Translations under genes and position numbers: made by a program
Shown here: positions 49,005-57,925 of the stretch, piece after piece
Numbering within the stretch: the stretch's first letter is position 1
Layout of the letters: every line of letters starts with the position of its first letter
Notes under the pieces: generated by a model
Databases searched by the model: none
What the model saw: the letters and a program-made list of their open reading frames with translations, nothing else
What the model was told of the DNA's origin: nothing
Assembly: GCA_031551635.1 (NCBI GenBank)
Contig: JAVBNH010000021.1
Location: 1-64,000, forward strand
Source of the DNA: JAVBNH01 sp031551635
GTDB lineage: Bacteria > Bacillota > Clostridia > Oscillospirales > Acutalibacteraceae
Direction of reading: 5' to 3'
DNA: 64,000 nucleotides

Positions 49005-50906
49005 ATGCCGAAGGAATACGATGAAAATCATGAGCTTGCGCTTTTTTACTTTTTTGAGGGCAACAGCACTCGAGCCTATGATTATTTCGGCTCTCACAGA
49101 ATTTCGCCGGAAGAGGTTGTTTTCAGAGTCTGGGCTCCGAACGCGGCTTCTATCAGCGTCTGCGGTGATTTCAACGATTGGTCAACGACTGAAAATGTTA
49201 TGAAACGCTTTAAAAAAAGCGGTATTTTCGAGACTGTAATCAAGGGTTTCCGGCAATTTGACAGTTATAAATACTGTGTCACCTCTAAAAATGGCAAGAC
49301 AAGAATGAAGGCTGACCCCTACGGTTTTCATATGGAGACCCGCCCCGGCAACGCGACAAAATTTTATGAGCTGTCGCCATATAACTGGAGTGACGGCGAT
49401 TATCTTGAAAAAAGAAAAAACACCTTTATCTATGATAATCCTGTCAATATTTATGAGCTTCATGCCGGTTCATGGCAGCGTTTTGAGGATAATAACTGCC
49501 TGTCCTACCGAGAGCTTGCCGCACGGTTGATACCCTATATCCTCGATATGGGATATACGCATATCGAGTTCATGCCGCTTGCCGAGCACCCCTTTGACGG
49601 CTCATGGGGCTATCAGGTCACGGGTTATTACTCACTGACCTCGCGCTACGGTACTCCGCATGACTTTATGTATCTTGTTGATGAATGCCACAAAGCCGGA
49701 ATCGGCGTTATTCTAGACTGGGTTCCGGCGCATTTTCCGAAGGATGAGCACGGCTTATACGAGTTTGACGGCACAGCCTGCTATGAATATTCAGACTCCC
49801 GAAAAGGCGAGCACTACCAATGGGGCACAAGGGTTTTTGACTACGGAAAAAATGAGGTGCAGAGCTTTCTTATTTCCAATGCAGCATTTTGGTTTGACAA
49901 ATATCATATTGACGGGCTGAGGGTTGACGCTGTCGCTTCGATGCTTTACCTCGATTACGGCAGAAACGCGGGGCAGTGGCTGCCGAATTCGCAGGGCGGA
50001 AGGGAAAACCTTGAGGCTGTCAACTTCATAAAAAAGCTCAATGCCGCGATTTTCGGCGAGTTTCCCGGCGTTATGATGCTTGCCGAGGAGAGTACCTCCT
50101 GGCCGCTGGTTTCCCGACCTGTTTTTATGGGCGGGCTTGGCTTCAACTTCAAGTGGAATATGGGCTGGATGAACGACATTTTACGGTATTTTTCGCTTGA
50201 CGGTTATTTCAGGAAGTATAATCATGATCTGGTCACTTTTTCGCTTTTTTATGCCTTTTCCGAAAATTTTGTTTTACCGATTTCCCATGATGAGGTTGTT
50301 CACGGTAAAAAATCGCTTATCGAAAAAATGCCCGGAAGCTATGAGGAAAAATTTGCCGGAGTACGCTCGTTTTTAGCATATATGATGGCGCATCCTGGCA
50401 AAAAGCTGCTGTTTATGGGGCAGGAGTTCGGGCAGTTTATCGAGTGGGACGAAAAAAAGGAGCTTGACTGGCTGCTGCTAGAGTACGATAAGCATAAGCA
50501 GCTCAAGGAGTTTGTCAGGCAGCTTAATCATTTCTATCTTGAAAATTCTCCGCTTTGGGAAATTGATTACTCGTGGGAGGGCTTCTCGTGGTTAATCAGT
50601 GACGACAGTGACAATTCGATAGTAGCCTTCAAACGCTCGAACGATTCTCATGAAAATATTATTATTATTTGCAATTTTACAAGCGTCAAGCGCGAAAATT
50701 ATAGAATCGGCATTGAAGAAAAAGGAACTTACGAAACGGTTTTCAATTCGGACGATAAAATTTTCGGCGGAAGCGGAACAGTGAGGAAAAAGTTTTATAC
50801 CAGCGAAAAAATAAGCATACACGGCTTTAGCGAAAGCTTTTCCGTGACACTGCCGCCGTATTCGGCGATTTACCTTAAAAAGAGAAAAAAAATCAGCAAG
50901 GAGTGA
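49005..50906 (+). CDS. glgB: 1,4-alpha-glucan branching enzyme GlgB
   Basis: A 633-residue GH13 enzyme that introduces alpha-1,6 branches into glycogen. CBM48 at about 25-120 (FRVWAPNAASISVCGDFNDW). The GH13 barrel has GYTHIEFMPLAEHPFDGSWGYQ, the nucleophile Asp in GLRVDAVASMLY near 310 and the acid Glu in MLAEESTSW near 365. A C-terminal beta domain ends the chain. ATG at 49005 follows GAGGTGG. It starts the operon. Confidence 0.96.
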   Translation: MPKEYDENHELALFYFFEGNSTRAYDYFGSHRISPEEVVFRVWAPNAASISVCGDFNDWSTTENVMKRFKKSGIFETVIKGFRQFDSYKYCVTSKNGKTRMKADPYGFHMETRPGNATKFYELSPYNWSDGDYLEKRKNTFIYDNPVNIYELHAGSWQRFEDNNCLSYRELAARLIPYILDMGYTHIEFMPLAEHPFDGSWGYQVTGYYSLTSRYGTPHDFMYLVDECHKAGIGVILDWVPAHFPKDEHGLYEFDGTACYEYSDSRKGEHYQWGTRVFDYGKNEVQSFLISNAAFWFDKYHIDGLRVDAVASMLYLDYGRNAGQWLPNSQGGRENLEAVNFIKKLNAAIFGEFPGVMMLAEESTSWPLVSRPVFMGGLGFNFKWNMGWMNDILRYFSLDGYFRKYNHDLVTFSLFYAFSENFVLPISHDEVVHGKKSLIEKMPGSYEEKFAGVRSFLAYMMAHPGKKLLFMGQEFGQFIEWDEKKELDWLLLEYDKHKQLKEFVRQLNHFYLENSPLWEIDYSWEGFSWLISDDSDNSIVAFKRSNDSHENIIIICNFTSVKRENYRIGIEEKGTYETVFNSDDKIFGGSGTVRKKFYTSEKISIHGFSESFSVTLPPYSAIYLKKRKKISKE

Positions 50907-50912
50907 TGATTT

Positions 50913-52139
50913 TTGTCATATAAAAATGAATGCATAGCGATGCTGCTGGCAGGTGGACAAGGCAGCCGCCTCGGTGTCCTGACCCAAAACATCGCGAAGC
51001 CGGCTGTTCCTTATGGCGGCAAGTATAAAATAATCGATTTTCCTCTCTCAAACTGTGTTAATTCAGGCATCTACACTGTCGGTGTGCTCACCCAGTATCA
51101 GCCGCTGGAGCTTAATGACTACATTGCGGACGGCAGACCCTGGGACCTTGACAGGGCAGGCGGCGGGGTGCATATTCTCTCGCCCTACCAGCAGATTTCG
51201 GGCTCAGAGTGGTACCGCGGTACAGCGAATGCCATTTATCAGAACATCAATTTTATCGAGCGCTATAATCCAGAATATGTCGCCGTTCTTTCGGGCGACC
51301 ATATTTATAAAATGGATTATTCGAAGATGCTGGCCTTCCACAAGGAGAAGAACGCCACCTGCACAATAGCGATGCTGGAGGTGCCGTGGGAGGAGGCTTC
51401 ACGCTTTGGACTGATGTTTGTTGACGCGGACGGAGCTATAACGGATTTTGAGGAAAAGCCGAAGGAGCCTAAGAGCAACAAGGCTTCTATGGGTGTCTAT
51501 ATCTTCACCTGGTCAAAGCTGCGGGAATACTTAATATCCGATGAGAATAATCCGAACTCCTCAAACGACTTCGGCAAGGATTTGATTCCTGAAATGCACA
51601 GGAATCATGAGAAGCTTTTCGCGTACCCATATGACAGCTATTGGAAGGATGTCGGAACGATTGACAGCCTTTGGGAGGCGAATCTTGATCTTTTAAATCC
51701 TCGCGTCAATATAGATTTGAGCGACCGCGGCTGGACCATTTACTCAAACAACACCGTTCACCCGCCGCAGTACATTACGGAACACGCCAATGTCCAGAAT
51801 TCGATTATTTCCGGCGGGTGTCTTATAGAAGGCAATATTGACTATTCGGTGCTCTTTTCGGATGTTGTTGTCGAGCCTGACGCAACAGTAAAGTATTCGA
51901 TAATAATGCCCGGCGCGCATATTAAAAGCGGTGCGGTGGTGCAGTATTCAATTATCGCGCAGAACGCGGTCATTGAGAAGGATGCGATTGTAGGTGAGGA
52001 GCCTGAAAATATGGGTGACGAGCGTTTTGAGCACTGGGGAATTTCGGTACTAGGCGCGGGTGTTACAGTCGGTGAGAGGGCAAGGGTGCTGCCGAAATCG
52101 ATGATTTCAGAGGATGTCCCGGGAGGTATGATACTATGA
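50913..52139 (+). CDS. glgC: Glucose-1-phosphate adenylyltransferase GlgC
   Basis: Makes ADP-glucose, the committed step of glycogen synthesis. The 408-residue protein has the nucleotidyltransferase signature MLLAGGQGSRLGVLT near residue 10, KPAVPYGGKYKIIDF, GRPWDLDRAGG and SGDHIYKMDY. A C-terminal left-handed beta-helix region follows (ISGGCLIEGNIDYSVLF). TTG start at 50913 with AAGGAG upstream. Overlaps glgD by 4 bp, so the two are coupled and form the clostridial-type heteromer. Confidence 0.96.
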   Translation: MSYKNECIAMLLAGGQGSRLGVLTQNIAKPAVPYGGKYKIIDFPLSNCVNSGIYTVGVLTQYQPLELNDYIADGRPWDLDRAGGGVHILSPYQQISGSEWYRGTANAIYQNINFIERYNPEYVAVLSGDHIYKMDYSKMLAFHKEKNATCTIAMLEVPWEEASRFGLMFVDADGAITDFEEKPKEPKSNKASMGVYIFTWSKLREYLISDENNPNSSNDFGKDLIPEMHRNHEKLFAYPYDSYWKDVGTIDSLWEANLDLLNPRVNIDLSDRGWTIYSNNTVHPPQYITEHANVQNSIISGGCLIEGNIDYSVLFSDVVVEPDATVKYSIIMPGAHIKSGAVVQYSIIAQNAVIEKDAIVGEEPENMGDERFEHWGISVLGAGVTVGERARVLPKSMISEDVPGGMIL

Positions 52140-53251
52140 GAGCGACAAATGTACTCGGAATCATATATTCAAACGGCTATGACGACAGCCTGAAAGAGCT
52201 TACAGCCCTGAGAACTATGGGCTCGGTGCCCTTCTGCGGGCGTTACAGGCTTATTGATTTTGTACTCTCGAACATGGTGAACTGCGGCATGACAAAGGTC
52301 GGGGTTATTACAAACGCGAATTATAATTCTCTGATGGACCACATCGGCTCAGGGCGCCCGTGGGATTTGTCGAGAAAACGCGATGGGCTTTTTCTGTTGC
52401 CGCCTTTCTATTCAAATGACGTGGGAAAATTCAACAACCGCCTAAATTCGCTGATTGGCATGCGCGGTTTTATCGCGGCTTCAAAACAGGAATATGTTAT
52501 ACTGTCCGACTGCAATGTTGTGTGCAATATGGACTATGAGAAGCTTTTTGAAACACATGAAAAAAACGGCGCTGACATAACTGTATGCTACAGTGAGGGT
52601 GCAGTGCCTTCACTTGAGAACCTCCTCACCTTCGATATTAATGCAAATTCAAAGATACTGAAGGCAAAAACCGCACCCGCGGACGGCAGTAAGGGCTGCT
52701 ATTCTTTAAATATCTTTGTGATGCGCAAATCTCTTCTCGAGGGGCTTCTGAATGAAGCTGTCAGCCTTAATTACAGCTCCTTTGAGAAGGAAATGATTCA
52801 GAATAATATAGAGCGGCTGAATGTTTTCGGCTATAAGAGTGAGGGCTTTTGCCGAACGATTGACTCGTTAAAAAGCTATTATGAAATCAGCATGGAGCTC
52901 CTCAATGTTTACTTCCAGCGCGATTTATTCTGCGCCGCCCGACCAATTTTCACAAAGACAAAGGACGATGTTCCGGCAATTTACGGGCTTGACAGCAAGG
53001 TGAAAAATTCGCTTATAGCGGACGGCTGCCTTATAGAGGGCAGTGTCGAGAACTGTATATTATTCAGAGGCGCGAAGGTCTCTCGCGGAGCTATCGTCAA
53101 GAACTCCATAATTATGCAGGGTGCTTTTATCGGCGATGAAGCGATGCTGAACTGCATAATCGCGGACAAAAATGTGACTGTTAAACCTCACAAAACATTA
53201 ATGGGAGATAAGAATTACCCGTTTTATATTGCGAAAGGTTTAGTTATATAA
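52136..53251 (+). CDS. glgD: GlgC-like regulatory subunit GlgD
   Basis: A 371-residue paralogue of GlgC. The signature region is degenerate (LGIIYSNGYDDSLKELT in place of LAGGQGSRL), so it should lack full catalytic activity. RPWDLSRKRDG and the beta-helix C-terminus (ADGCLIEGSVENCIL) are kept. In Clostridia and Bacillus GlgD modulates GlgC. Confidence 0.95.
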   Translation: MRATNVLGIIYSNGYDDSLKELTALRTMGSVPFCGRYRLIDFVLSNMVNCGMTKVGVITNANYNSLMDHIGSGRPWDLSRKRDGLFLLPPFYSNDVGKFNNRLNSLIGMRGFIAASKQEYVILSDCNVVCNMDYEKLFETHEKNGADITVCYSEGAVPSLENLLTFDINANSKILKAKTAPADGSKGCYSLNIFVMRKSLLEGLLNEAVSLNYSSFEKEMIQNNIERLNVFGYKSEGFCRTIDSLKSYYEISMELLNVYFQRDLFCAARPIFTKTKDDVPAIYGLDSKVKNSLIADGCLIEGSVENCILFRGAKVSRGAIVKNSIIMQGAFIGDEAMLNCIIADKNVTVKPHKTLMGDKNYPFYIAKGLVI

Positions 53252-53273
53252 TTAAAGAAGGATGAGTTATATT

Positions 53274-54695
53274 ATGAAGGTTTTATATGCTGTCAGCGAA
53301 GCGCGTCCTTTTATCGCCAGCGGCGGGCTTGCCGATGTCGCAGGTTCTCTGCCTCAGGCACTCCGGAAAAGGCTTATCGGCTGCCGGGTTGTTCTGCCGC
53401 TTTATGATGCGATACCCGAGGAGCTTAAAAGCAGCCTGACATTTATTACACATATCTCTGTGCCTGTCGCATGGCGCAGGCAGTATTGCGGCATTTTTGA
53501 GGGCAGGCATGAGGGCGTTATCTACTATCTTCTAGACAATCAATATTATTTCAAACGCGAGCAGATTTACGGGCATTACGACGATGCGGAGAGGTTTGCG
53601 TTTTTTTCGAGAGCTGTGCTTGAGATAATACCTTATATTGATTTCAAGCCCGATATAATTCATTGCAACGACTGGCAAACCGCGCTGATTCCGGTGTATT
53701 ATACCGCACTGTACGCACAAAGCGAGGGCTACGAGAACATTAAAACAATTCTCACCATCCATAATATTCAATATCAGGGAATTTATGGCAGGGAGATACT
53801 TGCCGATGTGCTCGGCATTCCAGACAGCGCCGCCTCGCTGCTCGAATACGACGGCTGCATCAACCTCATGAAGGGCGGCATTGAGTGCGCGAATAAGCTT
53901 CTGACCGTCAGCCCGACCTATGCCAAGGAGATTCTAGACCCATGGTATTCACACGGGCTTGATTCCATACTGCGGGAGCGCGAGTGGAAGCTACAGGGTA
54001 TTCTCAACGGTATAAGCGACACCTTCTATAACCCTGAGACTGACCCGAATATTGATTTTAATTACTCTGCGGATGATTTTGGCGATAAGGTTAAAAACAA
54101 GCTAGCTTTTCAGAAAAACAACGCTCTCACTCAAAACACTGAGGTGCCGCTTATAGGCATCGCGAGCCGCCTTGTCGCACAGAAGGGCATCGACCTTATA
54201 ACTGCGACCTTCGACGAGCTAATGGATACAACTGATGTACAGTTTGCGGTAATAGGTTCCGGAGCTTTCCAATACGAGATGTTTTTTAAAGAAAAAGCTG
54301 AAAAATATCCCGGACGCTGCTATTACTATCAAGGTTTTTCGCTTAAAATCGCCCAGCAGATATATGCCTCGAGCGATATTTTCCTAATGCCTTCAAAGAG
54401 CGAGCCCTGCGGTCTGTCGCAGATGATTTCCCTGCGTTACGGCTCGATTCCCATTGTGCGTGAAACCGGCGGGCTGAAGGATTCGATAAAGGACAGCGGC
54501 GACGGCGCGGGCAATGGCTTCTCCTTCTCTTTATATAGCGCGCATGATATGCTTCATACTATCCGGCGTGCACTAGAGGGCTACTCAGACCGTAAAGGCT
54601 GGGAAGAACTCGTAAAGCGTGCGATGAGCTGTGATTTCAGCTGGAAAATTTCAGCAAATGAGCACATAAAAGTTTACAAATCCTTAATAGATTAG
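53274..54695 (+). CDS. glgA: Glycogen synthase GlgA (GT5)
   Basis: A 473-residue starch-synthase-type GT5 enzyme. MKVLYAVSEARPFIASGGLADV opens the N-domain and carries the ADP-glucose loop; the usual K-x-GGL Lys is replaced by Ala (ASGGL). The C-domain has SRLVAQKGIDLI and the catalytic E-x7-E region MPSKSEPCGLSQMISLRYG. The ATG at 53274 follows GAAGGATGAG; the upstream in-frame TTG at 53262 lies within that stretch and is not used. Confidence 0.95.
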   Translation: MKVLYAVSEARPFIASGGLADVAGSLPQALRKRLIGCRVVLPLYDAIPEELKSSLTFITHISVPVAWRRQYCGIFEGRHEGVIYYLLDNQYYFKREQIYGHYDDAERFAFFSRAVLEIIPYIDFKPDIIHCNDWQTALIPVYYTALYAQSEGYENIKTILTIHNIQYQGIYGREILADVLGIPDSAASLLEYDGCINLMKGGIECANKLLTVSPTYAKEILDPWYSHGLDSILREREWKLQGILNGISDTFYNPETDPNIDFNYSADDFGDKVKNKLAFQKNNALTQNTEVPLIGIASRLVAQKGIDLITATFDELMDTTDVQFAVIGSGAFQYEMFFKEKAEKYPGRCYYYQGFSLKIAQQIYASSDIFLMPSKSEPCGLSQMISLRYGSIPIVRETGGLKDSIKDSGDGAGNGFSFSLYSAHDMLHTIRRALEGYSDRKGWEELVKRAMSCDFSWKISANEHIKVYKSLID

Positions 54696-54747
54696 CTTTA
54701 AAATAAATATATTCTCTATAAATAAAAGGAAAGGAAATGATATATTA

Positions 54748-55614
54748 ATGGCAAATTTTTTACTTTCAGCATTCGCTGACGAGGCAGGCAAGGACCTCGA
54801 AACACAGATTAAAGCGCTCAAGGCAAATAAACTCACACATATCGAACCGCGCGGGCTTGACTACGGCAACATTTCGACTTATTCTCCCGAGCAGGCGAAG
54901 GAGCTTAAAAAAATTCTTGACGACAACGGCATAGGTGTCTCCTCTGTTGGTTCACCTGTCGGTAAAGTCGCGATTGACTGTGACGATGAGGACATGGAGG
55001 AGCATTTCGAGATGTTCAAAAACTGTGTCGAGGTCGCGAATATTCTTGACACAAAGAGAATCCGTATGTTCAGCTTCTTTATAGAGGACGAAAAGTACGC
55101 CGAAAACAAAAACAAGGTTTTCGAACTGCTTGATAAAATGGCGGATTATTCCCTTAAAAACGGAGTTTACTGCTGCCACGAGAACGAGAAGGACATATAC
55201 GGCGATAATGACGAACGTTGCCTGGAGATTCTTTCGACATTCAAGGACAGAATTCTCGGCATATTTGACCCCTCAAACTTTATACAGTGCGGTGTTGAGA
55301 TTTTGCCCGCCTATGACAAGCTCGAGGAATACATAGATTATTTCCATGTCAAGGACTGCCGTTTCTCGGACGGTAAGGTTGTTCCTGCCGGTCAGGGTGA
55401 CGGGCATCTACTTGAAATACTCAGCCGTTTCAGTAAAAAAGACGGCGACCGCTTCCTGACACTTGAGCCGCATCTGAGCGTTTTCAAGGGGCTTGAGGGG
55501 CTTGAGAAGGATAATCAGACAGCTGCGAAAATGAATCAGTTCCAATACGCCTCAAAGTGGGATGCCTTCACTGCCGCGTCAAACGCTCTGCACGATGTGC
55601 TGTCAAAAATATAA
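54748..55614 (+). CDS. Sugar phosphate isomerase/epimerase-like TIM-barrel protein
   Basis: A 288-residue xylose-isomerase-like (AP endonuclease 2 fold) protein. Metal-ligand candidates are EPRGLDYG near 30, CHENEKDIYG near 142, DPSNFIQCG near 180, DYFHVKDCR near 206 and LEPHL near 248. Substrate unknown; 52 bp after glgA and 22 bp before the SDR gene, perhaps acting with it on a sugar acid. Confidence 0.82.
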   Translation: MANFLLSAFADEAGKDLETQIKALKANKLTHIEPRGLDYGNISTYSPEQAKELKKILDDNGIGVSSVGSPVGKVAIDCDDEDMEEHFEMFKNCVEVANILDTKRIRMFSFFIEDEKYAENKNKVFELLDKMADYSLKNGVYCCHENEKDIYGDNDERCLEILSTFKDRILGIFDPSNFIQCGVEILPAYDKLEEYIDYFHVKDCRFSDGKVVPAGQGDGHLLEILSRFSKKDGDRFLTLEPHLSVFKGLEGLEKDNQTAAKMNQFQYASKWDAFTAASNALHDVLSKI

Positions 55615-55636
55615 ACCAATCAGGAGGGAAAATATA

Positions 55637-56488
55637 ATGTTTACTCATGAATCGTTAAAAGGGCGCGTCGCAGTTGTAACAGGCGGCGGCGGTGTTTTGT
55701 GCAAAGGCTTTTCGAAGGATCTCGCGGCTCAGGGCATGAAGGTCGCGGTGCTTGACCTCAACCTTGAGGCTGCTCAGGCAGTTGCTGACGAAATAAACGC
55801 AGACGGCGGAATAGCTCTCGCGGTGGGTTGCAATGTGCTTGAAATGGACAGCCTGCAGGCGGCGAGAACCCTTGTCAACGAAAAGCTTGGTAAATGTGAC
55901 CTGCTCCTCAACGGCGCGGGTGGAAACAGCCCTAAGGGCACAACCTCAAATGAGGTCATGAAGCTTGCTGACCTTGAAAATAAGGACGAGGCTTTCAAAA
56001 CCTTTTTTGACCTTGACCCTGCGGGAATCCAGTTTGTTTTTAACCTGAATTTCCTCGGCACTCTGCTTACAACTCAGTGCTTCGCTGTCGATATGGTCGG
56101 CAATGACAAGGCTACAATCATCAATGTTTCATCGATGAATTCCTATCGCCCTCTGACAAAAATCCCCGCTTATTCCGCCGCGAAAGCAGCTGTATCAAAT
56201 TTCACTCAGTGGATGGCGGTACATTTTGCCGATGTCGGCATCAGGGTCAATGCCATTGCCCCCGGATTTTTTTCAACAAACCAGAACAAAGCCTTGCTTT
56301 ATAACCCCGATGGCTCACTGACCGCGCGAAGCAATAAAATTCTCACCCATACTCCAATCGGCAGATTCGGTGTTCCGGAGGATTTAACAGGTGCTCTGCT
56401 TTTCCTCAGTGACGAGGCGTATTCCGGCTTTGTAACCGGTGTTATTCTTCCTGTTGACGGCGGATTTGCGGCATATTCAGGTGTTTGA
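55637..56488 (+). CDS. Short-chain dehydrogenase, D-mannonate oxidoreductase-like
   Basis: A 283-residue SDR. The cofactor loop is VVTGGGGVLCKGFSKDLA (TGxxxGxG type); LLNGAGGNSPKG, the catalytic S (NVSSMNSY) and YSAAKAAVSNF (Tyr-x3-Lys) follow. The LNGAGGNSP segment resembles UxuB-type mannonate oxidoreductases of the SDR class. ATG at 55637 follows CAGGAGGG. No uxuA in the window, so the precise substrate is tentative. Confidence 0.82.
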   Translation: MFTHESLKGRVAVVTGGGGVLCKGFSKDLAAQGMKVAVLDLNLEAAQAVADEINADGGIALAVGCNVLEMDSLQAARTLVNEKLGKCDLLLNGAGGNSPKGTTSNEVMKLADLENKDEAFKTFFDLDPAGIQFVFNLNFLGTLLTTQCFAVDMVGNDKATIINVSSMNSYRPLTKIPAYSAAKAAVSNFTQWMAVHFADVGIRVNAIAPGFFSTNQNKALLYNPDGSLTARSNKILTHTPIGRFGVPEDLTGALLFLSDEAYSGFVTGVILPVDGGFAAYSGV

Positions 56489-56634
56489 TGACGGATAAAG
56501 CAAAATACATACAGCAAATTATTAATCTTCCGTACAATAGCAAACAAATTATGTAAATTTGCACAAATTGTGTGTTTAAAATTTGTTATATTCGTGATTA
56601 ATCTATTAAACATCAATTATTTATGTAAAAAGTA

Positions 56635-56663
56635 TTGAAAATCAATATTAAAAATGCTATACT
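56635..56663 (+). promoter_or_regulatory. Sigma-A promoter for the first two small peptide genes
   Basis: TTGAAA (56635-56640), 17-bp spacer, TATACT (56658-56663). About 50 nt before the first peptide start. Remaining intergenic DNA from 56489 shows no gene. Confidence 0.8.
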
Positions 56664-56714
56664 CGTTTTGAACAATAGCCTGAAAGGCAATATGAAAGTG
56701 AGGTGCAGCTATTC

Positions 56715-56867
56715 ATGCCGACAGAATCTATGCAGGCCATATTAGACGCAATTAGGAGTATCTTAAAAAAATTCTTTGAGCTTCTTGAGCTTGTTGGAAT
56801 TAAAATCGATATCGATGGGTTGTTTGATTTAGATGACGATACAACCGACACAAGTTCTACTTCCTGA
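56715..56867 (+). CDS. Small amphipathic peptide 1 (50 residues)
   Basis: ATG at 56715, 10 nt after GAGGTG. The peptide has a helical amphipathic core (MQAILDAIRSILKKFFELLE) then LVGIKIDIDGLFDL and an acidic/Ser/Thr tail. No signal peptide or Cys. It is clearly paralogous to peptide 2 (both have I-DAI, ..K.., then GI(K/E)ID). Shares a promoter and terminator with it. Function unknown; the amphipathic core resembles the C-tails of the large secreted proteins nearby. Confidence 0.78.
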   Translation: MPTESMQAILDAIRSILKKFFELLELVGIKIDIDGLFDLDDDTTDTSSTS

Positions 56868-56915
56868 CAAAAATTTTATGTATTCTGAGTTAATTCTATT
56901 AGAGAGGTGTAATTA

Positions 56916-57062
56916 ATGAACGTTGATAAAACAATTGACGCAATAATTGACTTTATTGAAAAAATACTTGTCAAAATTGCTGAAGCCCTCGCAGCACTGG
57001 GCATCGAAATTGATGTTTATAAGATGTTTGACATTAAAAAGCCGGATGACTCAACATTATAA
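56916..57062 (+). CDS. Small amphipathic peptide 2 (48 residues)
   Basis: ATG at 56916 after AGAGAGGTG. Core DAIIDFIEKILVKIAEALAA, then LGIEIDVYKMFDIKKPDD. Paralogue of peptide 1, 48 bp downstream of it. No leader, Cys or double-Gly motif. Followed by a terminator at 57090-57117. Confidence 0.78.
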   Translation: MNVDKTIDAIIDFIEKILVKIAEALAALGIEIDVYKMFDIKKPDDSTL

Positions 57063-57089
57063 TCCCGGTGACTTTTGTTTGATTAAATG

Positions 57090-57117
57090 CCGCTGAATAA
57101 AATCAGCGGTTTTTTTT
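57090..57117 (+). terminator. Terminator of the peptide 1-2 operon
   Basis: CCGCTGA, ATAAAA loop, TCAGCGG, then eight T. Confidence 0.9.
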
Positions 57118-57215
57118 GGATTAATTATCTTTATAATTTTTGTTAAACATAAAAATTGTAATTATCATATATCTTTGCGTTTTTTATAAATTTTTATTAA
57201 ATTATTTGAAAAAGC

Positions 57216-57244
57216 TTGCAAACTCAGGCTTTTCGTGATACTAT
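57216..57244 (+). promoter_or_regulatory. Promoter of peptide 3, shared type with peptide 4
   Basis: TTGCAA (57216-57221), 17-bp spacer, TACTAT (57239-57244). From the -35 to about 15 nt past the -10 it aligns with the peptide 4 promoter: TTGCAAAC, C.nnCTnTT.GTG, TATGTnATT and GTATC are shared. Confidence 0.75.
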
Positions 57245-57332
57245 GTCATTGTATCTACTTTCATAATCAAATTAATTGATTCTTATTTATATTTTGTGAA
57301 AAACAGTTTTTATTCCCGACACGGAGGTGTTG

Positions 57333-57443
57333 ATGTTGGATAAATTTCAAGAATTCTGGGGGAAATTCAGAGAATTCTGGGAAAGATTTGTTATGGTTTT
57401 CAAACAAATACTGGCATTATTTGGGTATGGATTACCTATTTAA
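57333..57443 (+). CDS. Small amphipathic peptide 3 (36 residues, aromatic)
   Basis: ATG at 57333, 5 nt after GGAGG. The 36 residues are an aromatic amphipathic helix built on a 7-residue internal repeat (FQEFWGK, FREFWER), then FVMVFKQILALFGYGLPI. Phe, Trp and Ile recur every 3-4 residues on one face, with Lys, Arg and Glu on the other. The FWER..MVFKQ...ALF..GLP order matches the tail of the 426-residue protein (FWEK..DFFKK...EMF..KLP). Own promoter and terminator. Unknown family. Confidence 0.78.
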   Translation: MLDKFQEFWGKFREFWERFVMVFKQILALFGYGLPI

Positions 57444-57469
57444 AAATGCCAGCTTAGCTTGTTTTATCC

Positions 57470-57492
57470 GCCGGTTTTTAACCGGCTTTTTT
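57470..57492 (+). terminator. Terminator of peptide 3
   Basis: GCCGGTT, TTT loop, AACCGGC, then six T. Confidence 0.88.
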
Positions 57493-57527
57493 ATTTGTGT
57501 TTAAATGTAAAAAATTTATTAAAAATA

Positions 57528-57556
57528 TTGCAAACACGTCCTATTTGTGTTAATAT
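57528..57556 (+). promoter_or_regulatory. Promoter of peptide 4
   Basis: TTGCAA (57528-57533), 17-bp spacer, TAATAT (57551-57556). Similar to the peptide 3 promoter along about 45 nt. Confidence 0.75.
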
Positions 57557-57592
57557 GTAATTAGTATCACTATATCGAAAGGAGCGAAAATT

Positions 57593-57724
57593 ATGCCGAG
57601 TTTAAACGGACTTATGAATTACATATCCTATTTTATGGATTTGATTGAGTCATTTATCAGAAAAATCGCATTTTATATGGATATCGAATACCCCGTTCCG
57701 ACCACACCAGCTGAAGAAGAATAA
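57593..57724 (+). CDS. Small amphipathic peptide 4 (43 residues)
   Basis: ATG at 57593 after AAAGGAGCG. Hydrophobic helix LMNYISYFMDLIESFIRKI with one charge per turn, then AFYMDIEYPVP and an acidic tail (TTPAEEE). Related in pattern to peptides 1-3. Own promoter and a very strong terminator. Confidence 0.75.
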   Translation: MPSLNGLMNYISYFMDLIESFIRKIAFYMDIEYPVPTTPAEEE

Positions 57725-57760
57725 AACTACTCATCTCATGATAAAAATCACGCATGTGTA

Positions 57761-57815
57761 AAAAATCAGAACCGGTTAAATATTAGTCTTATATTTAACC
57801 GGTTCTGATTTTTTT
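57761..57815 (+). terminator. Terminator of peptide 4 with a 23-bp perfect stem
   Basis: 57761-57783 and 57791-57813 are exact reverse complements around TAGTCTT, and the right arm ends in a T run. Unusually long and strong. Confidence 0.92.
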
Positions 57816-57828
57816 GTCTGAATATAAA

Positions 57829-57894
57829 GCGGCGCCTGTACTTTTACTCTGATAACCATTTCAGATGGCTATTGGTTTCATGTACAGGCGCCGC
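57829..57894 (-). terminator. 3' hairpin of the 1249-residue protein gene
   Basis: GCGGCGCCTGTAC (57829-57841) pairs with GTACAGGCGCCGC (57882-57894), with an inner AACCA/TGGTT stem. A related hairpin follows the other giant protein gene (61974-62024). Confidence 0.75.
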
Positions 57895-57925
57895 CGTTTG
57901 GTTTATGCTAAATTATACAAGTCGA

